A DNA stretch of 64,000 bases from Paracoccaceae bacterium (GTDB taxonomy: Bacteria; Pseudomonadota; Alphaproteobacteria; Rhodobacterales; Rhodobacteraceae). Within the stretch, counting starts at the first letter, position 1. Each line of letters starts with the position of its first letter. The notes under the pieces were generated by a model that was not told the DNA's origin, made no database searches, and was given only the letters and a program-made list of their open reading frames with translations. The stretch spans positions 1 through 64,000 of the forward strand of contig JACVZW010000013.1 in the NCBI GenBank assembly GCA_014654775.1, given 5' to 3'. Below, piece by piece: positions 55,560-64,000 of the stretch. Position numbers and translations under genes: made by a program.

Positions 55560-57123
55560 CGCGCCGTGCCGCGACCCCCTCCACCGGTCGCCGCGCCGTC
55601 CCGGTCAGTTCCCGCCGCCCGGCACCCTGCCCGCCCCGCACCCCCTTCGGCAGGATCGTGCCCGCCACCGCGCCCGCCATCAGCCATGTGATCGACTCCA
55701 GCGTCGCATTCGGGATCAGGTCGAGAAGGTTCGCCGCAAGGACCGCGGCCAGAAAGGCCCCCTCGGGCCCGATCTCGCGTCGAAAGGCCAGACGCATCAC
55801 CGGCAGGCACAGCAGCCCGAACTGCGCCAGATAGCCCATCCAGCCGAACCCGTTCATCAAGATGATCCAAGACCCGTCGGTGACCGAAATGCGGTTGCCC
55901 CAGTCATTGTAGATGAATCCCCGCCCCCAGCCGCCCCAGCCGAACAGTGCCTTCTCATTGGCCTTGGCCAGCAGCATGTCCTCATTCACCAGCCGGAACC
56001 GGAAGGACGCCGCCCGATCCGCATCGACGCTCTCCGCAAGGCTCAGCACCGCCTCGACCGGCACCAGCCCAACCCCCCGCGCCATCGGATAGAACAGCAC
56101 CAGCGCCGCCACCCCCGCCGCCACCAGCATGACCAGCCGCCGCCCGCCAAGCAGCACGACCACCCCAAGAACCAGCGCGATGATCAGCGCACCCAGCGAC
56201 TTCGCCAGCACCAACACCACCATCAGCCCGCCCGCCAGAACCAGCCAGCGCAGCCGGTCCGAGGGCCGCACCCCTGTCGGCGTCAGCCGCCAGAGCGCCA
56301 GCGACGACAAAATCGCCATGGTCATGAAGATCCCGACCCAAAGCCCATGCGACAAGAACACAATAGGCCGAAACCCGTCGCCGCGCATGTGCTGGGCAAA
56401 GGAATGCGGAAAGAACCCGTAGATCCATGTGTTCAGTTGCGGGCTCAGCCGCACTTCGATCAGCATCAGCGGCGCATAAAGCAGCCCGCCCAGCGCAAAG
56501 CCCATCAGCAGCGCGCGCTGCCCGGTCGGCGTCCCCAGAAAGCGCCAACCCAGAAAGAAGGGGATCAACATGATCCCAAGGCCCATCAGGACCGAGATCA
56601 TGTCATAGGCCCGCATCCCGGGCAGAAGATAGGGTCCAGCCGCCACTGGCTCGGGATTGCTCAGCGTGGTGGCCATGACCCCCAGCGCCGCCATCACACA
56701 GAGGGCGGCCACCCACCCCTTGGACATCAGCCGCAGTTCCGGCACCTGCCGCGCCCTGACCTGCCTCTGGGGCGCAACCTCGGGCGGCACAGCCTCCGGC
56801 AGACGCTCCACCCTCTGCGGCCCTCCAAAGCGGCTGTGCAGGACGGCACCGCGCCCACTTGCCAGCGGCACTGCCGCGACGGGCTCCGAACCGGCCCATC
56901 CCTTGCGCAGCACAAGCACGGCAATCAGCGCCACGACACTTGCGATCACCGCCTTGTCGATCGACGGAATCATCGGAAAATCGATGACCGGCCGCACTGG
57001 CAGGAACAGATATCCGCCCAGAATGGTCCAGATCAGGGCCCGCTCCGGCGGTTGCGTGCGAAACAGCACCACCCCGACGAGCGGCCACAGAAACAGCACG
57101 ATATAGGCGGTCAGGTTCGGCAT
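55546..57123 (-). CDS. O-antigen ligase/Wzy-like membrane protein
   Basis: 525 aa from ATG 57123 (MPNLTAYIVLFLWPLVGVVLF). About twelve hydrophobic segments with a large extracytoplasmic loop before the last helices (NEDMLLAKANEKALFGWGGWGRGFIYNDWGNRISVTDGSWI). This resembles the Wzy_C/O-antigen ligase family, in which that loop holds catalytic residues. A role as the polysaccharide polymerase of the locus is likely, since no other Wzy candidate is in the window. Confidence 0.8.
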   Translation of the reverse strand: MPNLTAYIVLFLWPLVGVVLFRTQPPERALIWTILGGYLFLPVRPVIDFPMIPSIDKAVIASVVALIAVLVLRKGWAGSEPVAAVPLASGRGAVLHSRFGGPQRVERLPEAVPPEVAPQRQVRARQVPELRLMSKGWVAALCVMAALGVMATTLSNPEPVAAGPYLLPGMRAYDMISVLMGLGIMLIPFFLGWRFLGTPTGQRALLMGFALGGLLYAPLMLIEVRLSPQLNTWIYGFFPHSFAQHMRGDGFRPIVFLSHGLWVGIFMTMAILSSLALWRLTPTGVRPSDRLRWLVLAGGLMVVLVLAKSLGALIIALVLGVVVLLGGRRLVMLVAAGVAALVLFYPMARGVGLVPVEAVLSLAESVDADRAASFRFRLVNEDMLLAKANEKALFGWGGWGRGFIYNDWGNRISVTDGSWIILMNGFGWMGYLAQFGLLCLPVMRLAFRREIGPEGAFLAAVLAANLLDLIPNATLESITWLMAGAVAGTILPKGVRGGQGAGRRELTGTARRPVEGVAARRVSRT

Positions 57124-57210
57124 CGCGGGGCTGCGTCGTCTTTCCTGTTGTGATCCCCCGCACAAGGCGGTTAATTCTCATTACCTCAGTCACAGGACCG
57201 AATTGCAAGC

Positions 57211-58224
57211 ATGAACGGCCGCCAGACCGCAGATGACGCGCTCTCGCACCCGCCGTCCATCGCCATCATTATCGTCAACTACGGCACGGCCGCCCTCGCG
57301 CTCGATGCCGCACACAGCGTGCTTGGCCAGACTCTGCCGGACCGGGCGCTTCACATCCATATCGTCGACAACGCCTCGCCCGGCGACGATGCGCAGACCT
57401 TCGCGCATGAGATCATCGCCAGAGGCTGGCAGGATCGGGTGACCCTGTGGCCCGAAGCCGTCAATCACGGCTTTGGACGGGGCAACAACATCGTCTTGTC
57501 CGCCCTCTCGCGACTGCCCGCGCCCCCGGCCTATGTTTTCCTTCTCAACCCCGACGCCGCGCTCGAAGACGGGGCCCTTGCCCGCCTTGCCGCGCTGCTC
57601 GATACCCGGCCCGACGTGGTCGCCGTCGGCGCCGGGATCTCGAAACCCGACGGTCAGCCCGTCACTGCTGCTTTCCGCTTCCCTTCGCTCCTTGGCGAAT
57701 TCGAGACGGCCGCCTGCTTTGGCCCGATCAGCCGCCTTCTGCGCAATCACCGCATCCCGCTACCGCCGGATCATCCCGAAGGGCCCGTGGATTGGGTCGC
57801 CGGGGCCGCCGTCCTCTTCCGCCTCGACGCCCTGCGCGACGTGGATTTCTTCGATCCGGCCTTCTTCCTTTACTTCGAAGAGGTCGACCTGATGCGCCGC
57901 CTGCAGGCGAAGGGCGGCGTGATCTGGTACCTCCCCACCGCCCGCGCCCGCCATATCGAAGGCGCGGCAACAGGGGTCGCCTCCGGGCTGCAACGGCGCA
58001 AACCGTCCTACTGGTTCCACTCCTGGCAACTCTACCACCGGCGCGCGGCGGGCATCCCCATCGCTCTTTTGGTTGCGCTGGCCCATATGTCCGGAACGTC
58101 CCTCCATATTCTGCGCAGCCGCCTGCGCCGAAAGATACCGGCCTTGCCAGAGTGCTACTTGCGCGATTTCGTGTCAGGCGCCTTGATCCCCCTGCTGCGA
58201 CCGACAAGAGCGACCCATGACTGA
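57211..58224 (+). CDS. Family 2 glycosyltransferase, rhamnosyltransferase-like
   Basis: 337 aa. IAIIIVNYGTAALALDAAHSVLGQTLPD and FLLNPDAALEDGAL are GT2 motifs, and WVAGAAVLFRLDALRDVDFFDPAFFLYFEEVDLMRRLQAKG contains the ED-like catalytic motif of rhamnosyltransferase-type enzymes. Overlaps the acyltransferase gene by eight bases. Confidence 0.88.
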   Translation: MNGRQTADDALSHPPSIAIIIVNYGTAALALDAAHSVLGQTLPDRALHIHIVDNASPGDDAQTFAHEIIARGWQDRVTLWPEAVNHGFGRGNNIVLSALSRLPAPPAYVFLLNPDAALEDGALARLAALLDTRPDVVAVGAGISKPDGQPVTAAFRFPSLLGEFETAACFGPISRLLRNHRIPLPPDHPEGPVDWVAGAAVLFRLDALRDVDFFDPAFFLYFEEVDLMRRLQAKGGVIWYLPTARARHIEGAATGVASGLQRRKPSYWFHSWQLYHRRAAGIPIALLVALAHMSGTSLHILRSRLRRKIPALPECYLRDFVSGALIPLLRPTRATHD

Positions 58225-58774
58225 CTCCCACCGCCTGATCGGCCTGACCAACGAGAACCCGCAGGGCATCAGCCTCGCCGGACTGATCGCCGAGGACTAC
58301 CGGACCCATGGGCGCGACCCTGTTTCGCAAGGTTTCTGGGCACTCTTCTGGCACCGCTTCGGGAATTGGCGCATGGGCATCCGCCCCCGCCCGGTTCGGC
58401 TGCCCTTCTCCGCCGCCTATCGAATTGGCGCAAAGCTCACACAGTGGTTCTGCGGGATCGACCTGCCCTATACCGTCCGCCTCGGCCGTCGGGTTCGTCT
58501 CGATCACTTCGGCGGAATGATCCTCGTTGCGGAAAGCATCGGCGACGATGTGGTGATCCGCCAGAACACGACCCTCGGGATAGCCCGAACCACGAAACCC
58601 CATGACCGGCCCCGCATCGGAAACGGCGTGGATATCGGCGCCGGCGCTGTGATCATCGGTGCCATCGTCGTGGGCGACAGGGCAGTCATCGGCGCAAATG
58701 CGGTCGTGCTCCGCGATGTTCCCGAAGGGGCGATCATGGCAGGCGTACCCGCGCGCCAGATCGGACAGCGATGA
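58217..58774 (+). CDS. Left-handed beta-helix acyltransferase (CysE/WcaB-like)
   Basis: 185 aa. Hexapeptide repeats (IGNGVDIGAGAVIIGAIVVGDRAVIGANAVVLRDVPEGAIMAGVPARQI) form the C-terminal beta-helix typical of serine acetyltransferase-like enzymes. In this locus it more probably acetylates a sugar of the polymer than makes O-acetylserine. It overlaps the neighbouring glycosyltransferase genes by eight and four bases. Confidence 0.85.
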   Translation: MTDSHRLIGLTNENPQGISLAGLIAEDYRTHGRDPVSQGFWALFWHRFGNWRMGIRPRPVRLPFSAAYRIGAKLTQWFCGIDLPYTVRLGRRVRLDHFGGMILVAESIGDDVVIRQNTTLGIARTTKPHDRPRIGNGVDIGAGAVIIGAIVVGDRAVIGANAVVLRDVPEGAIMAGVPARQIGQR

Positions 58775-59748
58775 CGACGCGACCCACCCTCGCCGCCATC
58801 GCCATCGGACGAAACGAGGGCAAACGCCTGCTGGCCTGCCTCGACAGCCTTGCCCGCGCGGGCATTCCGCGCATCGTCTATGTTGACAGCGGCTCGTCCG
58901 ATGGTTCGGCAGAGGCCGCCGCCGCCCGCGGCGCATCACTGGTCCGCCTCGCGACCGACCGACCGTTCACCGCAGCCCGGGCCCGCAACGAAGGTCTTGC
59001 GGCTCTCGCAGAGGCGCCGCCGGAGATGGTGCAGCTGATCGACGGTGACTGCGTCCTTGCCCCGACTTGGATCGAGACAGCGACGACCCGTCTGATGGCG
59101 GACCCCAACCTTGCGATCGTTTGCGGCCGCCGTAGGGAACGCCACCCCGAAACCTCCGCCTACAACCGTTTGTGCGACCGCGAATGGAACACCCCCATCG
59201 GCATCACCACGGCCTGTGGCGGCGATGCCCTCGCCCGCTACGACGCGCTTGCCGCCGTTGGCGGCTTCGACGCCAGCCTCATCGCAGGCGAGGAACCCGA
59301 CCTCTGCCTCCGACTTCGCCGTGCGGGCTGGCAGATCGAACGGCTCGATGCCGAGATGGTCCTGCATGATGCTGCCATCACCCGCTTCTCCCAGTTCTGG
59401 CGCCGCGCCCGCCGCGCTGGCCATGCCTTCGCCGAAGGCCACTGGCGCCACCGTCACGGCCCCGAGGGCCATTACCGCCGCGAAACCCGGCGCGCCCTTC
59501 TGTGGGGGGCGGCGCTCCCACTCCTGAGTCTGCTCGTCCTGCCCGTCCACCCCGGCATCGCGGCCGCCCTCCTCGCCGCTTACCCTGTCCAGATCCTCCG
59601 CCTCGCCGCCCGCGAAGGCTTCTCCCGCCCCGCCCGCGAAGCGGCCCTGCTCCTGACCCTTGCGAAATTCGCCGAGGCGCAGGGTGCCATCGGCTACCAC
59701 CTCGCCCGGCTGCGCAACCGCCGCATGGGCCTGATAGAATACAAATGA
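58771..59748 (+). CDS. Family 2 glycosyltransferase with C-terminal membrane segments
   Basis: 325 aa. LAAIAIGRNEGKRLLACLDSLARAGIPRIVYVDSGSSDGSAEAA is a GT2 start, VQLIDGDCVL has the DxD motif, and GEEPDLCLRLRRAGW is the later acidic catalytic motif. Two hydrophobic segments near residues 243-275 suggest membrane attachment. Overlaps the flippase gene by four bases. Confidence 0.87.
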   Translation: MTTRPTLAAIAIGRNEGKRLLACLDSLARAGIPRIVYVDSGSSDGSAEAAAARGASLVRLATDRPFTAARARNEGLAALAEAPPEMVQLIDGDCVLAPTWIETATTRLMADPNLAIVCGRRRERHPETSAYNRLCDREWNTPIGITTACGGDALARYDALAAVGGFDASLIAGEEPDLCLRLRRAGWQIERLDAEMVLHDAAITRFSQFWRRARRAGHAFAEGHWRHRHGPEGHYRRETRRALLWGAALPLLSLLVLPVHPGIAAALLAAYPVQILRLAAREGFSRPAREAALLLTLAKFAEAQGAIGYHLARLRNRRMGLIEYK

Positions 59749-61082
59749 CCCAAAGGCGTTCCCTCCGCATCCGGTCGCGCGATGCCGCCTCTTGGTCCGT
59801 CGTCCAGATTGCCGTTTCCAGCGCGATGCGTCTGGGCAGCAACCTCATCCTCACCCGCCTGCTCGCACCCGAAGCCTTCGGCCTCATCGGCCTCGCGATG
59901 ACCGTGGTCACGGCCCTCACGCTGCTGTCTGACATCGGCATCGGGCGCAGCATCGTCCGCGAGCCTGACGGCGACACCACGCCCTTCCTGCAGGCCGCGT
60001 GGCGCGCCAAGGTGCTGCGCGGGTCCGTCATCGCTGTCGGCGTCCTGATCGCCGCTGCCCTTCTGTGGCTGCTTGGACCGTGGCTCGCCCCCGCCGACAG
60101 CGTCTATGCCGATCCGACCCTGCCCGGCTTGATCGCCGTCACGGCCTTCGGCGCCCTGACCCAAGGCCTCGGCAGCACCTGCGCGGAACTCGCCTCTCGG
60201 CGCATGCAGACCGGCCGCATCGTCCTCGTCCAGTTGCTCGGGCAGAGCGTGACCATCCTTGCCACCTTGACCGCCGCATGGCTGATCGGTTCCGTCTGGG
60301 CCATTGCCATCGGCATGACCATCGGGTCGGCCTTCGCCCTGCTCCAGACCTTCACCATGTTTCCGGGGCCGCGCATGGCCTGGAACGCGGACCCTGTCCT
60401 TGCCGCCCGGCTCTGGTCCTTCGGGCGCTGGATCATCCTGTCTTCCAGCCTCACCTTCTTGCAGACCAATGGTGACAAGCTGGCGCTCGCGGCCCTGCTC
60501 GGCCCGACGGCTTTCGGCCACTATGTCATCGGCCTGATCTGGCTAGAAGCAGGCAAGATGCTCTATTCGACGATGATGGGCCGGATCGCCTATCCCGCCT
60601 TCAGCGAGGTCGCCCTCTCCCGCCCTGCAGATCTGCCCGGCCTCTATCGCAGGCTGCAGCGTCTGGGGGATGCCTATCTCCTCGCCGCATTCCTCATTCT
60701 GCATTTCGGCGCATCCACGCTGATCGGCCTGCTTTACACCGACGCCTATGCCGATGCGGGACACTTCCTAGGGCTTGCTGCTTTCGCCCTTCTGGCCTCC
60801 CGCTTCGATCTTTCGTCGGAATTGCTGATCAGCCTCGGCGACAGCCGCGCCATCGCTTTCGCATCGACGATCCGCACCGTCTCGCTCGGCCTTGCCCTGC
60901 CCTTGGGCTGGTATCTCGGGGGCGTCGACGGTCTCATCCTCGGCAGCATGCTGCATTCCCTCGCACAGACGCCCTTCATGCTGTGGAAACTGAAACGGCA
61001 CCTGCCCGCCCTTAACCTGTCCGAAGACATCGCCATCGTGATCGCCATCCTGACGATGGTCGTGGTCCTGCCGCAGATCTAG
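59745..61082 (+). CDS. Wzx-type polysaccharide flippase
   Basis: 445 aa from ATG 59745, with about twelve membrane helices. The N-terminal RDAASWSVVQIAVSSAMRLGSNLILTRLLAPEAFGLIGLAM matches the MATE-like/polysaccharide synthase flippase family. It should move lipid-linked repeat units across the inner membrane for the polymerase. Last gene of a four-gene coupled run. Confidence 0.88.
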   Translation: MTQRRSLRIRSRDAASWSVVQIAVSSAMRLGSNLILTRLLAPEAFGLIGLAMTVVTALTLLSDIGIGRSIVREPDGDTTPFLQAAWRAKVLRGSVIAVGVLIAAALLWLLGPWLAPADSVYADPTLPGLIAVTAFGALTQGLGSTCAELASRRMQTGRIVLVQLLGQSVTILATLTAAWLIGSVWAIAIGMTIGSAFALLQTFTMFPGPRMAWNADPVLAARLWSFGRWIILSSSLTFLQTNGDKLALAALLGPTAFGHYVIGLIWLEAGKMLYSTMMGRIAYPAFSEVALSRPADLPGLYRRLQRLGDAYLLAAFLILHFGASTLIGLLYTDAYADAGHFLGLAAFALLASRFDLSSELLISLGDSRAIAFASTIRTVSLGLALPLGWYLGGVDGLILGSMLHSLAQTPFMLWKLKRHLPALNLSEDIAIVIAILTMVVVLPQI

Positions 61083-61194
61083 CGAACGGTTTCAGGAGGT
61101 TGTCCTCCCGAAGCAGGGAAAGGCCATAATCGCCAAATCCGTTCCGAGGACCCTGTAGGATGAAGAACTCGTATGAAATCATCCGCCTGACCGG

Positions 61195-62271
61195 TCACAG
61201 CCGAGAATAGACCGCCTCCCGGAACTCCCCCCTTATGCGATCGACCATCTGAAGCACCTCATCCGCATTCATCTCGAAACCATCCTCGACAACAGTCCCG
61301 ACCACCGTGCCGTATTGCATGTCCAGCAATCGGCACCATTCATGATGCGGATTGTAGAACCGCAGCGGCGACTGCAAGGCGATCAGCGCGCCGCCATCCT
61401 GCAAGAGTAATACGGCATGGGCCAACTGGCTGCCCTCCATGCCGATGATGATCTCCGCGTCCAGAACCTGCGCGATGACAGTCTTCATCGGGCTTTCGCC
61501 GTCCACCACGCGGACACCCGCCTGCTCAAGACGCGACACCAGCGCGTCCTCGTTCTGCGGACTGCGGCGCGGGTCAGGGTCCCCCCGGCGGATGAACACG
61601 ATGGCAGGCGCATTCGCCGCCCTGCATCGCGCACGCAACCGTGCCCGCAGGGCCCGCAGGCGCTCGGCCTTCTTGGGACTGAACCCGACGTCGCAAAGAA
61701 ACGTCGCCTTCCGCGCCGAAAACCCGGGATGTTCGTCCCAGATCTGCCCGAGCAGCGCCGAATAAAGCGGTGCATCCCGATATCCGGGGCGACAGATCGA
61801 CACAACTTTGCCGAAGCCCCCCGCCAGTTCATGACTGGAACAGTCGTCGCGCAACCAATGCCCGAAGTAATGCATCCCCTGAAAGCTGTTCGGCACGGCC
61901 ACGCTGTCAAAGGCGTCAATCCCGCGCCACAGCGCCCTCAGAACCCCGCTGTCGCGCAACAGGTTGCGTCCGTCGCTGTGGAAGACATGCCCGCCAAGCA
62001 CCAATACATCCCGCAACTCACAGATGGATGCCGGTCCAGACGTCCACCGCGTCGCCGCAAGCTTCTCCACCTCGCTGCCGATGGACCGATCAAAGCCACA
62101 TCGCACCACGCGCCCGATCTGATCGGGGACAAAGACCGCAGGCCGACAGGACAACTCGACCGCCGGCTCGATCGGCCGATACGCCCATTCGGTGAATTTA
62201 GGCACCGCCTGCAAGCGGCGCAGCGCAGCCGTGCGGACAGCCGTCCCCAGCGCCACGACATTTGCGATCAT
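61195..62271 (-). CDS. Family 61 (DUF563) glycosyltransferase
   Basis: 358 aa from ATG 62271 (MIANVVALGTAVRTAALRR). FIRRGDPDPRRSPQNED, then LEQAGVRVVDGE, and DAEIIIGMEGSQLAHAVLL are the hallmarks of GT61 enzymes; GMEGSQLAH is the conserved acceptor-side motif. It lies 19 bases downstream of the ATPase gene on the same strand, so they form one transcript. The sugar is unknown. Confidence 0.82.
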   Translation of the reverse strand: MIANVVALGTAVRTAALRRLQAVPKFTEWAYRPIEPAVELSCRPAVFVPDQIGRVVRCGFDRSIGSEVEKLAATRWTSGPASICELRDVLVLGGHVFHSDGRNLLRDSGVLRALWRGIDAFDSVAVPNSFQGMHYFGHWLRDDCSSHELAGGFGKVVSICRPGYRDAPLYSALLGQIWDEHPGFSARKATFLCDVGFSPKKAERLRALRARLRARCRAANAPAIVFIRRGDPDPRRSPQNEDALVSRLEQAGVRVVDGESPMKTVIAQVLDAEIIIGMEGSQLAHAVLLLQDGGALIALQSPLRFYNPHHEWCRLLDMQYGTVVGTVVEDGFEMNADEVLQMVDRIRGEFREAVYSRL

Positions 62272-62290
62272 GCGCAGGGCTTCCCCCTTT

Positions 62291-63193
62291 TCACCCCTCG
62301 CGCCCCGCCCGGAACATCGGCACCCGCACCGCCTCGTCTTCGCCCGACAGCGCCGCCGGCTCGATCCCCGCGAAGAACACCCCGTCACGCAGCACTTGGC
62401 TCACCGTCACCCGGTCGACCTCGGGGCTGCCCTTGGAAAAGGCATAGACCATCGCGAAATCGCACAGCTGGTTGGTCAGGCGCGGCACGCCCCGCGCCTG
62501 CTCATGGATCATCGCCACCGCCTCGGGCGTGAACAGGGGTGCCGTGCCCCCCACGCAGGCAAGCCGATGCGCGACATAGGCCGCAGTGGTTCCCGCATCC
62601 ATCGCCGGGATGTGGAAGGCCGCCGTCACCCGCTGCGCAAAGGCGCGCAGACCCGGCCGCAGGATGCGCTCTCGCAACTCCGGTAGGCCGACCAGCACCA
62701 CCTGCAACAGTTCATCCGTCCCGGTGTTGATATTGGTGAACATCCGGATCTCTTCCAGCGACTCCGCCGTCAGGTTCTGCGCCTCGTCAAAGACGAGAAC
62801 CACCCGCCGCCCGGCGGCATATTCCGCCACCAGATGCTCCTCGAACCGGGCATAGAGGTCGACATAGGTATCCCCCGCTTCCGCCGGCTGGCCCAGCGCC
62901 AGCAGCACCCAGCGAAGCAGCTCGTCCCGCCCGCCCTGCGCATTGGACACAAGGCCATAGGTCACATCCTCGGCCCCTGATCGCAACAATTGCTGGATCA
63001 GCACCGTCTTGCCCGTGCCGACCTCCCCAGTGATCAGCGTGATCGGCGCCCGCGTGATGATCCCGTATTCCAAAAGCGAGTAAGCCCGCTTATGGGCCGA
63101 CGACCAGTAGATCAGCGCCGGATCGGGCGCGATGGCGAAAGGCCGCGCGTTCAGACCGTAGAAATCAGTGTAGATGTCCAGAATGTTACCCAT
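62291..63193 (-). CDS. ExeA/GspA-like AAA+ ATPase of exosortase-EPS loci
   Basis: 300 aa. IYTDFYGLNARPFAIAPDPALIYWSSAHKRAYSLLEYGI is the classic ExeA N-terminus, Walker A is GEVGTGKT (56-63), and Walker B is VVLVFDEAQNL. RGVPRLTNQLCDFAMVYA is a sensor-2-like stretch. Proteins of this type accompany exosortase loci (secretion ATPase of PEP-CTERM systems) and may couple polymer export to energy. It lies divergently from the exosortase gene with a 115-bp gap. Confidence 0.85.
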   Translation of the reverse strand: MGNILDIYTDFYGLNARPFAIAPDPALIYWSSAHKRAYSLLEYGIITRAPITLITGEVGTGKTVLIQQLLRSGAEDVTYGLVSNAQGGRDELLRWVLLALGQPAEAGDTYVDLYARFEEHLVAEYAAGRRVVLVFDEAQNLTAESLEEIRMFTNINTGTDELLQVVLVGLPELRERILRPGLRAFAQRVTAAFHIPAMDAGTTAAYVAHRLACVGGTAPLFTPEAVAMIHEQARGVPRLTNQLCDFAMVYAFSKGSPEVDRVTVSQVLRDGVFFAGIEPAALSGEDEAVRVPMFRAGREG

Positions 63194-63308
63194 CCGCCTG
63201 CACTCCGCCCCGATTCCGCCCGGGTTTATCTATAGCGCATTTGCCAGAACCTGCGGCAACCGTTAACACTTTTTGCGATCCTTAACCCCGATTCAGCGAT
63301 TTACCTGC

Positions 63309-64000
63309 ATGAACGACGCACCTGCTCAGGCCCCTGCCCGGCTCTTGTCTCGCCTGCAACCTGCAGGCCTGTTCTGGCTGGCCTTTGCAACGCTGGGTGC
63401 AGGGGTCTTCTTCTGGCAGGGGATCGAGACACTCCTGATCGCCTGGAAGCAGCCCGAATACAGCCATGGGCCCCTGATCCCGGTCCTTTCGGCCATCCTC
63501 TTCCTGCGGCAACTGAAGGACGAACCCATCGTGACCGGCCCGGTCAACCGGGTGCCCGGCCTCCTTCTGATGGGCCTGTCGCTGATCCTCGCCCTTTTCG
63601 GCAAGATGGCCGAGATCGGCGATGTCACGGCCTATGCCATGATCCTCTGGGTGGGGGCGGTGCTTCTCGTCTCCTTCGGCTGGGAACAAGGGCGCCGTTT
63701 CTGGCCGCCGATCGTCCACCTGGCCTTCATGCTGCCCCTACCGGGCGTGCTCTACTACAAGGTCTCCACCGACCTGCAGTTCATCTCGTCCGAACTCGGC
63801 GTCTGGTTCCTGAGACTGATGAACGTCCCCGTCTTCCTCGACGGCAACGTGATCGATCTGGGCGTGCTCAAGCTCCATGTCGCCGAAGCCTGTTCCGGAC
63901 TGCGGTACCTCTTCCCGATCCTCAGCTTCTCCTACATCTTCGCCGTGCTCTTCCAAGGGCCCATGACGCACAAGGCGATCCTGCTCCTCGCCGCAGCGCC
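63309..64000 (+). CDS. Exosortase (probably exosortase D), 5' part
   Basis: At least 230 residues, cut by the window end. Multiple membrane helices are present. YSHGPLIPVLSAILFL (51-66) is the conserved N-terminal motif, and AEACSGLRYLFP carries the catalytic Cys195 and Arg199; the catalytic His lies beyond the window. The VPLPA-CTERM protein 19 kb to the left indicates the VPLPA-specific exosortase D type. It cleaves the sorting signal of exported proteins at the membrane. TTAAC occurs at 63263 and 63282 just before the gene. Confidence 0.9.
   Translation, partial: MNDAPAQAPARLLSRLQPAGLFWLAFATLGAGVFFWQGIETLLIAWKQPEYSHGPLIPVLSAILFLRQLKDEPIVTGPVNRVPGLLLMGLSLILALFGKMAEIGDVTAYAMILWVGAVLLVSFGWEQGRRFWPPIVHLAFMLPLPGVLYYKVSTDLQFISSELGVWFLRLMNVPVFLDGNVIDLGVLKLHVAEACSGLRYLFPILSFSYIFAVLFQGPMTHKAILLLAAA

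Overview
The window is high-GC bacterial chromosome. Its gene families point to an alphaproteobacterium of the Rhodobacterales: a VPLPA-CTERM/exosortase pair, a form I coxMSL cluster with an MHYT-LytTR regulator, tripartite tricarboxylate transport, a dimethylglycine-dehydrogenase-type oxidoreductase, and a dispersed inverted repeat with GAGTATTT ends. This is inferred from gene content; no rRNA or tRNA gene was seen.

Left end (1-6985), accessory island. A truncated type I restriction HsdR C-terminus faces a four-gene minus-strand operon. The operon encodes a phosphoribosyltransferase-like protein, an ORC/CDC6-like AAA+ ATPase, an unrecognised 317-aa protein and an N6-adenine DNA methyltransferase. 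Its DNA is visibly more A+T-rich than the rest of the window, and a decayed IS3-family element lies just upstream. This is the best candidate for a poorly characterised conflict (defence) system.

6986-15459. A minus-strand operon encodes a Rieske protein, a Rieske-less oxygenase catalytic subunit, a GST-like protein, a purine/pterin-type aminohydrolase, and a complete BMP/Nup-type nucleoside ABC transporter. The split oxygenase plus GST recalls the NdmC/NdmD/NdmE N7-demethylase. An acylphosphatase-like protein that lacks both catalytic residues lies upstream.

15806-24848. A chemoreceptor, a beta-hydroxyacid dehydrogenase, a TctCBA carboxylate transporter, and a DctB/DctD two-component system whose likely target is tctCBA. 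A perfect 20-bp palindrome lies between dctD and tctC.

24999-33077. CO dehydrogenase cluster: MHYT-LytTR regulator, coxM, coxS, coxL (form I signature AYRCSFR), coxD, coxE, coxF and an overlapping 37-codon ORF. Three direct repeats spaced 20-21 bp precede coxM.

33373-43412. A DeoR-type regulator, then a betaine-type ABC transporter with a fused double permease, a choline-kinase-like phosphotransferase and an FAD/folate demethylating dehydrogenase, all translationally coupled. A second kinase paralogue and a methyltransferase follow.

43413-64000. Exopolysaccharide and exosortase locus: VPLPA-CTERM protein, tyrosine kinase, Wzz-type protein, initiating sugar transferase, TPR lipoprotein, a large secreted protein, six further glycosyltransferases, an acyltransferase, a polymerase/ligase-like protein, a flippase, a GspA/ExeA-like ATPase and the 5' part of an exosortase gene. 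A possible small RNA with a strong intrinsic terminator lies at the left edge.
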